Below are positions 15,035 to 23,629 of a stretch of 64,000 nucleotides of DNA, one piece after another. The stretch is from assembly GCA_964467705.1 (NCBI GenBank), contig CAYXUZ010000009.1, forward strand, positions 1-64,000. Reading direction: 5' to 3'. The stretch's first letter is position 1, and each line of letters begins with the position of its first letter. Below the pieces are notes generated by a model that saw nothing but the letters and a program-made list of their open reading frames with translations, was not told where the DNA came from and did no database searches. This DNA is from CAADGU01 sp964467705. GTDB lineage: Bacteria > Chloroflexota > Anaerolineae > Promineifilales > Promineifilaceae. Made by a program: the position numbers and the translations under genes.

Positions 15035-16949
15035 GGATGGTGATTTCGGCCAGGGGCAAGGCATCGGATACGAGGGCGTCGGTTGTGCCGGTGGGGGTTT
15101 GCACCGGCAGGCGGGCGGTGGGGTCGGCCACATCGTACAGCCCTAACAGCAGTGTGTAACTGCCGGGTGGAAGTTCGGTCGGCAGCAGCAGGCCATGATT
15201 GTCAATCACTGTTTCGCCAGGTGACCAGATGGTGGTCAGGTTTAGTCCACCACCGGGTTCACTGTCTCGTTGGGCCAATAACTCCCCATGCGGGCCGATG
15301 AGATGCAAGAATACTTTGTAGCGTTGGTCAAGGGACACGGCCGTTTGCCAGAACAACGTCACCTGCAAAATATCCCCCGGCTGAAGTTCCGTCTCGTTAA
15401 GTGTATAGCCTTGTAAGGTAATCGCCTCGCCAAAGGGAACGGTTAAGGCCGTGTCCATTTCCGTGGCTGGTTCTGGCGGCACGGCATAGACCACAAAACG
15501 GACATCCCCCACCCACTCATCCCGCGCTTTGAAAGCATGAGTATCTAACCAGCGTTCAATTAGTCGTTCCGGGTCACGCTGCGCTTCTCCCCAAAAGATG
15601 GCATAAAGCCGGTCGTGCCGGGCAGCAATGGCACTCAAGGCAGCGTCAATTGTTTCCGGTTGGGGGCGGCTACGCCCTTCGGGCAGGGGGTAAACGGCCG
15701 TTGCCTCCGGGTAGTAATAGGTAAATACCTCCCACTGATTGGGAGCATTGAGAATGATGCCCGCGCCGGGGTGGTTTTCTGTGAGGATGTGGGCGGCGAT
15801 GCTCCGGTAATTGGCGCGGGCATAAGCTGGATTGGTGTACAGGTTACGCAGGGAAGAAAGTGTGCCTGGCGTCAGAGCAGCAGCTAACAAGATGGGCAAG
15901 ATGATGCGAGGCAATTTTTGTTGGGGAGCGGTCACGGCTGTTGCTAACGATACCAGAAAAAATGGTGTGGCGGCCAGTAAAAATTTGAGGAACTCTGGCT
16001 GTACTGTTCCGGCAGCGTACATCATCAACAATGGGACGATCAGGCAGACGGCCGTACCCCACACCCAGCGCCGCCCCCTCCACAAACCCACCACCAGCAA
16101 CCCGATCACGACGGCCACCGCCCAGCGCATCGTTTCGGCGGCAATGGTCGAGCCAAAGGTCATCCAGGAGACGGCCGTGAGCAAAAACCCCATAAAAGAC
16201 CCCCGCTCCGGCAAGTCATCTACCCCGAATTGTTGGCTGAAGATGGGCAGCCAGGGCACATAAAGCAGTGATACAGCCACCATGATCCCTATCCAGGGCA
16301 GCAGCAGGCGGCGTGTAGCTGCCGGCCAACCTTGCCCACGTCCAGCCATAACTAACCAAACCAATACGACAAAATTTTGTGCCAACAGGATGGCTGGGAA
16401 AAAGTAATGGGTGTACAAGCCGGCGGTCGCCAGCAACCCATAGGCCACTGCCCACATCCATCGTGCCCCTCCTGCCATTGCCTGCCAGTTCCATAACACC
16501 CAGGTAGACAGTACAGCCAGCAGCCCCAGCAGGGCATACATGCGTGTCTCCTGGCTGTAGTAGATGAGGGCGGGGTTGACGGCCGTTAAGATAGTCACCA
16601 CCAAAACCATTGCATGACGTTGACGGCCGTCTGGTTGGATTATTCGGCCAAATGCGCCAGCGGCCGCCACCAATATCACTCCCGCAAAAGCCGAAAACGC
16701 CCGCAATCCAAACTCCGTTGTCCCAACCATCTGCTGCCAGCTATGCAGCAGTAAATAATAAAGGGGCGGGTGAATATCACTGGCCGTGCCTTCCAGAATC
16801 AGCGGTATCGTGCGTTCGCTCAGGCGCGCGCTGTTGCCTTCATCATTCCAAAAAGATTGCGCCGCCAACAGATGAAAGCGCAAGCCAAATGCCAGGAGCA
16901 AGATGAAAACGAGAGAGAGGCGAATCAGACCCCTTTTTGACAAATGCAT
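15030..16949 (-). CDS. GT-C membrane glycosyltransferase (PMT/ArnT-like, GT39/GT83)
   Basis: About 639 residues. The N-terminal two thirds hold 10-12 hydrophobic segments. The GT-C acidic motif in the first outer loop reads 'FWNDEGNSARL' followed by 'DIHPPLYYLLLHSWQ', as in dolichyl/undecaprenyl-phosphate-sugar-dependent enzymes. A soluble C-terminal domain (about 430-639) has beta-rich text ('TLFWQTAVSLDQRYKVFLHLIGPHG') typical of chloroflexal homologues. It probably moves a lipid-linked sugar onto a surface acceptor. ATG 16949 is preferred because it begins a basic segment followed by the first membrane helix. The substrate cannot be read from sequence. Confidence 0.85.
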   Translation of the reverse strand: MHLSKRGLIRLSLVFILLLAFGLRFHLLAAQSFWNDEGNSARLSERTIPLILEGTASDIHPPLYYLLLHSWQQMVGTTEFGLRAFSAFAGVILVAAAGAFGRIIQPDGRQRHAMVLVVTILTAVNPALIYYSQETRMYALLGLLAVLSTWVLWNWQAMAGGARWMWAVAYGLLATAGLYTHYFFPAILLAQNFVVLVWLVMAGRGQGWPAATRRLLLPWIGIMVAVSLLYVPWLPIFSQQFGVDDLPERGSFMGFLLTAVSWMTFGSTIAAETMRWAVAVVIGLLVVGLWRGRRWVWGTAVCLIVPLLMMYAAGTVQPEFLKFLLAATPFFLVSLATAVTAPQQKLPRIILPILLAAALTPGTLSSLRNLYTNPAYARANYRSIAAHILTENHPGAGIILNAPNQWEVFTYYYPEATAVYPLPEGRSRPQPETIDAALSAIAARHDRLYAIFWGEAQRDPERLIERWLDTHAFKARDEWVGDVRFVVYAVPPEPATEMDTALTVPFGEAITLQGYTLNETELQPGDILQVTLFWQTAVSLDQRYKVFLHLIGPHGELLAQRDSEPGGGLNLTTIWSPGETVIDNHGLLLPTELPPGSYTLLLGLYDVADPTARLPVQTPTGTTDALVSDALPLAEITIR

Positions 16950-17040
16950 GGCGTGATTATATCTGCTATTTGTGCGGCCAATCACTATCGGCAATCTCTA
17001 TCGGCAATTACCTCCGACTGTCACAGCCCATCCTGAACTC

Positions 17041-17069
17041 TTGACAAGTTGCTACACATCTGGCATAAT
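17041..17069 (+). promoter_or_regulatory. Promoter of the TetR operon
   Basis: TTGACA (17041-17046), a 17-base spacer, CATAAT (17064-17069). This is a near-consensus sigma-70-type promoter 36 bases before the regulator start codon, directly abutted by the operator dyad. Confidence 0.8.
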
Positions 17070-17084
17070 CCGAACATCGTTCGG
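17070..17084. promoter_or_regulatory. TetR operator O1
   Basis: Dyad CCGAACATCGTTCGG lies just downstream of the -10 box and would overlap the transcription start. The same core (GAACATyGTTCG) recurs at 17728-17741 after the regulator gene, which supports both as binding sites. Confidence 0.75.
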
Positions 17085-17104
17085 AAAATTAACTATATTC
17101 AATT

Positions 17105-17707
17105 ATGGATGAACTAACGCCACGTGCGCGGCGACACCTCCGCACCAAAGAGACGATTCTGGATGCAGCCCGGCAGATCATTAATGAGCAGGGTGCAGAT
17201 GCTCTTTCCATTCGGGCGATTGCTGAGCGAATTGATTATAGTCCCGCCGGGTTGTATGAGTATTTTGGCAGCAAGGAAGAGATCATCACGGCCGTGTGCT
17301 GGCAAGGACACGAACGTTTGACACAGGCAATGACGGCCGTTGATCGCACCCTTCCCACCGCCGAATACCTGATTGCCATTGGTCTGGCATACATCCAGTT
17401 TGCCATGCAAAACCCAGACTATTACCTGCTCATGTTTACCAATCCCGCTTTTGCCGGAACACCAGAGCAGATTCAAGAGGAAGAATCATCCTTCACCATT
17501 CTGCTGGCAACTATTCAGTGTGGGTTGGATGAAGGCATTTTTCGGCCGCGCCCTGGTTACGGCGCTCTGGAAATGGCCTATACTGCCTGGGCGGTTGTTC
17601 ACGGCATTGCCATGTTGCGGCTGACTTATCTTACTCAGCAGCCGTTTGATTTTGCCACCGCTGATCATGAAGCGTTACGGTCAATGGTGCATGGGTTAAT
17701 GAGCTAA
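17105..17707 (+). CDS. TetR-family transcriptional regulator
   Basis: 200 residues. The helix-turn-helix lies at about 12-58 ('KETILDAARQIINEQG', 'LSIRAIAERIDYSPAGLYEYFGSKEEI'), the usual TetR N-terminus. The C-terminal ligand domain matches the TetR_C_33/WHG type ('AYIQFAMQNPDYYLLMFT', 'AWAVVHGIAMLRL'). It probably represses its own operon through O1 and controls the next two genes through O2. The ligand is unknown. The two downstream products (DUF4188 and a PPOX-fold protein) suggest a response to a redox-active or toxic small molecule; that is inference. Confidence 0.93.
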   Translation: MDELTPRARRHLRTKETILDAARQIINEQGADALSIRAIAERIDYSPAGLYEYFGSKEEIITAVCWQGHERLTQAMTAVDRTLPTAEYLIAIGLAYIQFAMQNPDYYLLMFTNPAFAGTPEQIQEEESSFTILLATIQCGLDEGIFRPRPGYGALEMAYTAWAVVHGIAMLRLTYLTQQPFDFATADHEALRSMVHGLMS

Positions 17708-17727
17708 TAGTTTTTTTTGTTATTTAC

Positions 17728-17741
17728 TGAACATTGTTCGA
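17728..17741. promoter_or_regulatory. TetR operator O2
   Basis: TGAACATTGTTCGA repeats the O1 core 20 bases after the regulator stop codon and about 30 bases before the next gene. It would give the regulator separate control of the downstream pair. Confidence 0.65.
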
Positions 17742-17769
17742 ATACTGATTGCAATTTGGAGGTTTCGCG

Positions 17770-18279
17770 ATGACTCAACTGTTTGCTGGCCGCTACACGG
17801 CCGTCACTTCTGACCCATTTGTTGTTTTTCTCATTGGGATGCGCATTAACCGGCTGACGGCCGTGCGCCAGTGGCTGCCGGTTTCCCGCGCCATGACGCC
17901 GATGATCAAAACATTGTATGAGTATCCAGAAAAAGGATTCCTGGGCGGGCACAGCTTCTTTGCCTGGCGAATGCCGATGCTGGTCACTTACTGGCGCTCG
18001 TTTGAAGATTTGGAAGCATTCGCTCGTAATCCTTCCGACCCGCACCTGCCGGCGTGGAAAAAATTTAACCAGGCGGTCGGCGATGATGGCAGCGTGGGTA
18101 TCTGGCATGAGACCTATCTGATGGAACCGGGAAATTACGAATGTGTATATGGCAATATGCCCCGGTTTGGGCTGGGGGCGGTGATGGAACATGTTCCGGC
18201 TGTGGGATATTACCACACCGCCCGCAAACGACTGCATGTTCAGCAGCAAAAAGGAGAAACCGTGTCAAGTGTCAGGTGA
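17770..18279 (+). CDS. DUF4188-type monooxygenase-like protein
   Basis: 169 residues from ATG 17770, which has TTGGAGG 8 bases upstream (an earlier in-frame ATG at 17749 has none). The text 'VFLIGMRINRL', 'PMLVTYWRSFEDLEAFAR', 'HLPAWKKFNQ' and 'GIWHETYLM' matches DUF4188, a dimeric alpha-beta barrel related to haem/antibiotic monooxygenases. The biochemical reaction is not known. It is the second gene of the TetR operon. The last five codons and the TGA stop are formed by the left arm of a 15-bp inverted repeat. Confidence 0.85.
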   Translation: MTQLFAGRYTAVTSDPFVVFLIGMRINRLTAVRQWLPVSRAMTPMIKTLYEYPEKGFLGGHSFFAWRMPMLVTYWRSFEDLEAFARNPSDPHLPAWKKFNQAVGDDGSVGIWHETYLMEPGNYECVYGNMPRFGLGAVMEHVPAVGYYHTARKRLHVQQQKGETVSSVR

Positions 18280-18303
18280 ACAGCTTGACACCTGACACTT
18301 GAC
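18264..18303. repeat. Perfect inverted repeat 'GTCAAGTGTCAGGTG'
   Basis: 15-bp perfect arms at 18264-18278 and 18289-18303 with a 10-base loop. A further diverged 'GTGTCCGGCGTCTGACACTGG' copy follows to about 18332. The TGA stop of the DUF4188 gene lies at the end of the left arm. Confidence 0.9.
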
Positions 18304-18382
18304 GCCCGGTGTCCGGCGTCTGACACTGGATATGGTTTTGAAACTCGAATCATTTGTGACAACTGACGAAGGAGTTAACACG

Positions 18383-18868
18383 ATGATGGAACTAAATCCA
18401 CAAGAAGTCTGGCATGAAATGGAAAAGCAGCTATTTGCCATATTGGGCATGGTGACGGCAAAAGGGGAAGCGCGTACGGTGGGAGTGGTGTATACGGTTC
18501 ACGGCCGTAGCCTTCTCATCAGCTCAGAAAAATCGGCCTGGAAAGTGCGGCACATTGCCCAAAATCCGCATGTGTCCCTGACCATTCCCATCCATAAGAG
18601 CATTCCCATCATGCCCTGGGTCAAGATTCCGGCGGCTACCATTACATTTTCTGGCGAAGCAACGATTGCGGCCCCAACTGACCTGCCGGCGGCGGCACTT
18701 AAGCCACTTTTTCGGGGATTGGAATTGGATGCAGGGGTCATGGAGAAAATGGCCGTTATCCAGGTAAAACCGGTTGGCGAATTTATCACCTATGGCGTGG
18801 GCGTCTCGCTAATGGAAATGCGTCACCCCGAAAAAGCGCGCGGCCGGACAGCAGTGAGCATGGGGTAG
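18383..18868 (+). CDS. Pyridoxamine 5'-phosphate oxidase-fold (FMN-binding) protein
   Basis: 161 residues starting at one of two adjacent ATGs after AAGGAG; the longer open frame would read the upstream repeat. The split-barrel fold is suggested by 'GEARTVGVVYTVHGRSLLISSEKSAWKVRHIAQNP' followed by 'VSLTIPI' and 'FSGEATI'. Members bind FMN, F420 or haem, and many reduce or trap small molecules. Third gene of the TetR operon, so it is likely co-induced with the DUF4188 protein. The cofactor cannot be assigned by eye. Confidence 0.8.
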   Translation: MMELNPQEVWHEMEKQLFAILGMVTAKGEARTVGVVYTVHGRSLLISSEKSAWKVRHIAQNPHVSLTIPIHKSIPIMPWVKIPAATITFSGEATIAAPTDLPAAALKPLFRGLELDAGVMEKMAVIQVKPVGEFITYGVGVSLMEMRHPEKARGRTAVSMG

Positions 18869-18889
18869 TCAAATAGCATACCAGCATGC

Positions 18890-20164
18890 TCAACCTGTGC
18901 GCTGACGCCAGCGGTCAAGATCCGCCTGGGCAGCCACAGGGTAGGCCGAAAAGCCAAGCCGACGCGCCCGCTCGCGCACCAGACCAAAGTTGGCGTCTGG
19001 TTCAACCGCGATCAGCACCGGATTGTAACCGGTGCGAACCAGCCGGTGCAACGTCTGGCAGACCATTTCGGTACCGCGTGCCGTAATGACCAAAATGGTA
19101 ACGCCCCAACTAAGGTGGGCGGTGGCTTCGGTGGCCCAATTAGTGAGTGTGATGGTGTTTTCGTTTTCAATGCGGGCCAACCGTTCCAGAATTTTGACCA
19201 GATGGTTACGGCCGTGACGCGGCGGAATAGCCGGTGGCAATAACGAGGTCGGATTTTCGGAAAGTACAGCGGCCGAATGGCGTAGCAAACGGCCGCTGTT
19301 TTCGTCGAAGGCCGGGCCGTCCTCTACTGCCAGCGGGTCAAGGCCGTTGGTAATCAACCCCACCGCCTGCCGCTGGTCTACCAGATGTGCGGCCAGCGAA
19401 GCGGCTACTTCAATGGCCCACTCAATAGTGTTAGCGCGGGATTGGCGAGAATAGGAATCGGTGTGTAGGTCTAGGAGCACGGCCGTTTCCAACGAGATGG
19501 CTGGTTCATAAGTGCGTGCCAACAACTGGCGGGTATGGGCGCTGGCTTTCCAATTGATCTGCCGCAGCGAATCACCGGAACGGAACTCCCGCGCCCCCAT
19601 GGGCCGGGCCGGATCAGCAAAGAGCCGCTGCTGGCTGGCCAATGTCCCAAACGGCAGGCGCGACGGTAATCCCAACCGGGTCAACGGAATGATACGCGGA
19701 TAAATGGTGATATATTCGGCCGGGAGTTGAGCATGGCGCTCCGGCTGGATGCCGAAGAGATCGCCCATTGTCAGCCGCAGTGGGCCAATCTGGTAAAAAC
19801 CACGCCGCCTGGCGGCAATGGTATAACTTAATTCCACCTGTTTTTTGTGCCCCAACGCCACCACCGTATTGACCGGCGCCCCCTGCCGCAACTGCACTGC
19901 CACGCTTTCCGTTACCCGCACCCAGGGCATGGGCAGCCGGCCCACGTTTTGCAAATGAATGGTTATTGGTACTACCTCACCCCAGAAAGAATGAGAGGCA
20001 TATGTTCGCCCACTATGCAGATTTTTTACCGTGCGGGGAATCACCCATCGGCTCCAGGCATACACGCCAACAAAAACGTAAATGATGTAAAAAACAAAGT
20101 CCACCCGCAGCAAAAAAGCAACCGCCAGCAAAATGAGAATGAGGGTGGAAAACTGGTTCATCAA
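18890..20164 (-). CDS. DUF58-domain membrane protein
   Basis: 424 residues. Two hydrophobic segments at the N-terminus are followed by a beta-sandwich region, then the DUF58 core ('FAGTL'-type text 'GAREFRSGDSLRQINWKASAHTRQLLARTYEP') and a vWA-like tail with 'TAVLLDLHTD'. DUF58 proteins are usually encoded beside a MoxR AAA+ ATPase, as here (moxR-like gene immediately upstream). The pair is thought to act in assembly or metal insertion of envelope or secreted complexes. The transglutaminase-like third partner often seen is not present. Confidence 0.9.
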   Translation of the reverse strand: MMNQFSTLILILLAVAFLLRVDFVFYIIYVFVGVYAWSRWVIPRTVKNLHSGRTYASHSFWGEVVPITIHLQNVGRLPMPWVRVTESVAVQLRQGAPVNTVVALGHKKQVELSYTIAARRRGFYQIGPLRLTMGDLFGIQPERHAQLPAEYITIYPRIIPLTRLGLPSRLPFGTLASQQRLFADPARPMGAREFRSGDSLRQINWKASAHTRQLLARTYEPAISLETAVLLDLHTDSYSRQSRANTIEWAIEVAASLAAHLVDQRQAVGLITNGLDPLAVEDGPAFDENSGRLLRHSAAVLSENPTSLLPPAIPPRHGRNHLVKILERLARIENENTITLTNWATEATAHLSWGVTILVITARGTEMVCQTLHRLVRTGYNPVLIAVEPDANFGLVRERARRLGFSAYPVAAQADLDRWRQRTG

Positions 20165-20228
20165 TGGTTAATGGTCAATGGTCAATGATCAATTGCCAAT
20201 TGGCAATTGATCATTGACCATTGACCGT
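20165..20228. repeat. 54-bp perfect palindrome of 'AATGGTCAATG' words
   Basis: 27-bp perfect arms with no loop (20173-20199 / 20200-20226) fill the gap between the moxR-like and DUF58 genes, preceded by extra AATGGTCAATGG words. Related words occur in frame at 42361-42404 and 55665-55705. Confidence 0.92.
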
Positions 20229-21173
20229 TTACAGTTCGCCAATATCCAAGGGGGTATCTTTGAGGATGTCTGCCAGGATGCCGGGGGTGGTGAGGCCACG
20301 CAGGGCGCTTTCGGGGTGGATGAGGCAGCGGTGGGCCAGGATGGCCGGGGCCAGCGTCTTCACGTCGTCGGGCAGGGTGTAGTCACGGCCGTGCATAGCT
20401 GCATAAGCCTGAATCCCCCGATATAGGGCGTGGCTGCCGCGAGGGCTGGCTCCCAGCACCAAATCTTTATGGCGGCGGGTGGCAAATACCAGACGCACAA
20501 TGTATTCGCGTACCGTATCATCCACATGCACCTGCCATACTTGCTGCGCCAGTTCCGGCAGGCGGCTACCATCCACCACCTGTGTTAGCGTCTCAATGGG
20601 ATGCACCCCGCCGAGGTTGAGCAACATCTGGCCTTCTGCCTGTTCATCCAGATAGCCCAGGCTGACCTTCATAAAAAAGCGGTCAAGTTGCGCTTCGGGC
20701 AAGGGGAACGTGCCCTCGTACTCCACCGGGTTTTGTGTCGCCATGACAAAAAACGGCCGTGCCAGCGGATACGTCACCCCATCAACTGTCACCTGGCGTT
20801 CACCCATTGCTTCCAACAGAGCGGATTGGGTACGGGGAGTGGCCCGGTTAATTTCGTCCGCCAGCAAAATGTGGGTAAAGGCAGGGCCAGGAATAAAGGT
20901 GAATTTTTGCTGCTGCTGGTCAAAAATGGAGACACCGGTCACGTCGTTAGGCAGCAGGTCAGGCGTACATTGCAGCCGCTTAAACTGGATGCCCAGGCTG
21001 ACGGCAATAGCCCGCGCCAACATCGTCTTGCCCACGCCGGGCACATCTTCCAGCAGGGCGTGCCCTTCGCACAACAACGCCACCGCCAACAGTTCCAGTG
21101 ACGGCCGTTTGCCGATGATGACCTTTTCCACATTGTCAATCAGTTGTTGGGTGAATGTCTGAATTTCTTGCAT
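20229..21173 (-). CDS. MoxR-family AAA+ ATPase
   Basis: 314 residues. Walker A is 'EDVPGVGKTMLARAIA'; the following 'RLQCTPDLLPNDVTGVSIFDQ' is diagnostic of MoxR. Walker B is 'ILLADEINRATPRTQSALLEAMGERQVTVDG', sensor 1 'FFVMATQNPVEYEGTFPLPEAQLDRFFMK', sensor 2 in 'GASPRGSHAL'. A chaperone-like ATPase acting with the DUF58 protein encoded next. It is 42 bp downstream of a secreted lipoprotein gene. Confidence 0.94.
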   Translation of the reverse strand: MQEIQTFTQQLIDNVEKVIIGKRPSLELLAVALLCEGHALLEDVPGVGKTMLARAIAVSLGIQFKRLQCTPDLLPNDVTGVSIFDQQQQKFTFIPGPAFTHILLADEINRATPRTQSALLEAMGERQVTVDGVTYPLARPFFVMATQNPVEYEGTFPLPEAQLDRFFMKVSLGYLDEQAEGQMLLNLGGVHPIETLTQVVDGSRLPELAQQVWQVHVDDTVREYIVRLVFATRRHKDLVLGASPRGSHALYRGIQAYAAMHGRDYTLPDDVKTLAPAILAHRCLIHPESALRGLTTPGILADILKDTPLDIGEL

Positions 21174-21174
21174 G

Positions 21175-21222
21175 ATGTGATGGGGAGATTGGAGATTGTC
21201 TCAATCCCCAACCTCTCAATTT
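21175..21222. repeat. 'GGAGATTGGAGATTG / CAATCCCCAACCTCTC' word repeat
   Basis: GAGATTGGAGATTGT faces CTCAATCCCCAACCTCTCAA in the gap between the lipoprotein and moxR-like genes. Confidence 0.65.
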
Positions 21223-22265
21223 TCAGCGGCCGGATCCGGGATTTCCACCGGCCCGTTAATGTTGCTGTTTGTCACCGTGCCAGTGGCGGTAATCGTTTCC
21301 TCGTCTACTGTTATCAACGTCATCGTTAGTTCCTGATGGCGGGTAATAAAGTCCTCTTTGCTAATCCATAGGACAGTGTGGAAGGAGGATTCGGCCAGGT
21401 TTTCAATAATTTGGGCTGAGGCCTCGTCATTGAAGTATTCTGCGAAGTAAAGTTCTGAATCCAATTCGACCTCAATTTCATAAACAGGAATGCCCTCCCA
21501 TTCACGCTCACCCACAATTTCGGCCGCCACCACAAAATCAGGGTTGATGCTCATTTCAAATTCAAGCTGCTGCGCCATGCCCATTTGTTGTAAGAAGTCT
21601 TCGGGCAGTTGCTCCCATTCATCATCAACCGTTTCCCGCAGCCAGAGTACACTATCTCGATAAACCATTTGTAACGAGGTGGTAATAGGTTCGCCATAAT
21701 CTGGTATCTCGATGATAACCGTCATGTCACAAAATGAACTGTTTGTCGGCACTTCCCGTTGGCAATTCATGATTTGGGTTTGGGTAAAACCGGTAGAAAC
21801 GGTTACTTGCACCTGTTCCTGAGTCAATGTTTCGACAGTGTTCTGCGCTTCTTCTGATTTGAGCAGAATGGTCATAGCATCCAGAGGGGCAGACACATCT
21901 GTTTCCCCTGCGGATTCCGGTTCGGGAGTGGTTTTGGCGGGTGTTTCTGTGGCCGTTGCCTGTACCCGCACACCGGGCGTAGCCGACGGCCGTATCGTCG
22001 GCGTGGCACTGGGGCTTTTGGTGGCTGTTGCTTCTGGCGTTGGTTCCGTGGTGGGCGTATCGGTGGGGGCTGGTGTGGCCGTGTTGGTTGCCGTTGGTTC
22101 CACAGTGGCCGTCGCCGTCGGCACGGGGGTATCAGTGGGTACGGCCGTGTCCGTTGCCTGTACCGCCGCTGCCTCTGTGGGCGCAGGTGACGCCGTCGGC
22201 GTCACCTCCCCACCACAAGCTGCCAGCGCCAACAGCACAAATAAAACCATTATCAATTTTTGCAC
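21216..22265 (-). CDS. Lipoprotein with Thr/Pro-rich linker and LolA/LppX-like outer domain
   Basis: 349 residues from GTG 22265, which follows AGGAGG; the longer open frame overlaps the upstream gene and is rejected. A lipobox 'LALAAC' sits at about residue 15, then ~90 residues of Thr/Pro/Ala repeats. The C-terminal ~220 residues ('QVQVTVSTGF', 'MVYRDSVLWLRETVDDEWEQLP', 'HTVLWISKEDFITRHQELTMTL') look like a LolA/LppX-type half-barrel that may bind a hydrophobic ligand. The linker suggests display away from the membrane. No enzyme motif is seen. Confidence 0.75.
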   Translation of the reverse strand: MQKLIMVLFVLLALAACGGEVTPTASPAPTEAAAVQATDTAVPTDTPVPTATATVEPTATNTATPAPTDTPTTEPTPEATATKSPSATPTIRPSATPGVRVQATATETPAKTTPEPESAGETDVSAPLDAMTILLKSEEAQNTVETLTQEQVQVTVSTGFTQTQIMNCQREVPTNSSFCDMTVIIEIPDYGEPITTSLQMVYRDSVLWLRETVDDEWEQLPEDFLQQMGMAQQLEFEMSINPDFVVAAEIVGEREWEGIPVYEIEVELDSELYFAEYFNDEASAQIIENLAESSFHTVLWISKEDFITRHQELTMTLITVDEETITATGTVTNSNINGPVEIPDPAAEN

Positions 22266-22278
22266 AGTGATCCTCCTG

Positions 22279-23055
22279 TTATTTCGACTTATTTTGCACC
22301 AACCGTTGGATTTCGTTCTCAAAGCGCGTGTCCGGCGTAAACATGAGATGCAGGCGGCGGACAACGGCCGTCCGCGCCGCCAGATAGGCCGTTAACAACT
22401 CGCGCAAATGCACGGCCGTTGCCTTCATGTCCCGATTAAAATACGCGGTTAACAAACCCTGGCGCGCCGGTTCCTCCGGTGGCAATACGGCCAACAGGGT
22501 CGGCAGGGTGAAATGCAGCAGTTCCAGATAGACCGTGAAAGGTTTGTCCCGGTCGCCGCGTAACACCTGCCGGTACACGTCCCAAAACATCACCCAAAAG
22601 CGTTCGTCAAGCTGCTCCAGTTCCGCCGCCGTCATCCGCACCAGCGGCAAAACGGCCTGGATACAAGTGGCCTGGTATTGCTCTGCCCAGCCATTGTGGT
22701 CTTTCAAAATACGAATGTCCCGATCCCAGGGACTGGGCAACAACGCCAACGTTTCGTAACGGTAATCCACTTTGGCCCCGTTGCTGTAGAGGGTGATGTG
22801 AAAGTACGGCCGTACATGCTCCGCATCAAACGACCGGGCAGGCACATAGGGCGTCACCGAACGCACAAATTCCCGCCGGCTGACCCAGGCGGCCTCTCTG
22901 GCTGCCTCATCAGCAAACACCAGGGCCACATCCAGGTCAGAGTAGGCGTCATCGCGGCGACGGCCGTAAGACCCCGCCAGAAAACAAGCCAGTATCGGCC
23001 GTTCAGCCAGCACCCGCTGTTGTAATCGTGTAATGACCCGCTCCTGTTCAAACAT
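22279..23055 (-). CDS. Nucleotidyltransferase-domain protein
   Basis: 258 residues. The N-terminal nucleotidyltransferase motif is 'FLAGSYGRRRDDAYSDLDVALVF', the G-S-x10-D-x-D pattern of the Pol-beta superfamily, with a likely third Asp in 'KVDYRYE'. The helical C-terminal half ('RFWVMFWDVYRQVLRGD') resembles aminoglycoside nucleotidyltransferases and their housekeeping relatives. It may adenylylate a small molecule; the target is unknown. It lies 13 bp upstream of the lipoprotein gene. Confidence 0.85.
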   Translation of the reverse strand: MFEQERVITRLQQRVLAERPILACFLAGSYGRRRDDAYSDLDVALVFADEAAREAAWVSRREFVRSVTPYVPARSFDAEHVRPYFHITLYSNGAKVDYRYETLALLPSPWDRDIRILKDHNGWAEQYQATCIQAVLPLVRMTAAELEQLDERFWVMFWDVYRQVLRGDRDKPFTVYLELLHFTLPTLLAVLPPEEPARQGLLTAYFNRDMKATAVHLRELLTAYLAARTAVVRRLHLMFTPDTRFENEIQRLVQNKSK

Positions 23056-23059
23056 AGGC

Positions 23060-23092
23060 CGTAATCGATAATCGGTAATTGGTAATCGGAGG
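23060..23092. repeat. 'CGGTAATTGGTAATCGG' word repeat
   Basis: Short tandem GTAATCGATAATCGGTAATTGGTAATCGG words just upstream of the nucleotidyltransferase start codon. The rest of the 178-bp gap (23056-23233) holds a 'GCGTCTTTGCGTC' word repeat (23178-23212) and a lone TATAAT at 23116-23121 without a good -35. Confidence 0.65.
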
Positions 23093-23233
23093 GGATTATA
23101 CTCCGTTTCGCGTGATATAATAGGCGCGAAGTTTGATTAGAATGGCAAGAGGGCTGTTTCTTTTTCTTCTTCACCTTTATCCCTTTTGTCTCTTTGCGTC
23201 TTTGCGTCAAAATCATGGAAAGGAGAAATAAGG

Positions 23234-23629
23234 ATGCATATTCAAATCACCGATGTACTGTTTGATACGGAAGCAGACCTTGTGATGGTTGAATTTTCCA
23301 ATCCCTTTGGCGTGGGGGTAGGTGAATGGCGTGGCCAGACACCGCCTGAACGATACAGCCACCACCATGTGGAAATTGAGACCGCCGGTCGCCTTACCTG
23401 GGGCCAGGACATCGTACTCGTGCCAGATGAACATTTTGTCGTTGACTATGACTTGAACCAGTTGGTCACATTACAAGGTAAATTGGAATCAACCCAACCT
23501 GATGGTGTGGCCTATGTGCTGATTGGCACAGCGTTGGTGACGGTTAAGACTAACGGCGATCCCCTGCCTTTGGACAGTTTCGTTCGTGTTCATGCCGATA
23601 AAATTATCCTTTTTCCATATGAAGCGTAA
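23234..23629 (+). CDS. Protein of unknown function, mostly beta-stranded
   Basis: 131 residues from ATG 23234, preceded by AAAGGAGAAATAAGG. No signal peptide or membrane segment. Text such as 'ADLVMVEFSNPFGVGVGEWRGQTPPERYSHHHVEIET' and 'GKLESTQPDGVAYVLIGTALVTVKTNGDPLPLDSFVRV' suggests a small beta-barrel, but I do not recognise a family. The next gene starts 11 bases before its stop, so the two are probably translationally coupled. It could be cytoplasmic and linked to the beta-helix protein; no evidence for a role. Confidence 0.7.
   Translation: MHIQITDVLFDTEADLVMVEFSNPFGVGVGEWRGQTPPERYSHHHVEIETAGRLTWGQDIVLVPDEHFVVDYDLNQLVTLQGKLESTQPDGVAYVLIGTALVTVKTNGDPLPLDSFVRVHADKIILFPYEA

Noticed and set aside
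21838..22395. Plus-strand open frame with V/G/A-rich repeats
   Set aside because: It is the antisense image of the Thr/Pro linker of the lipoprotein on the minus strand.
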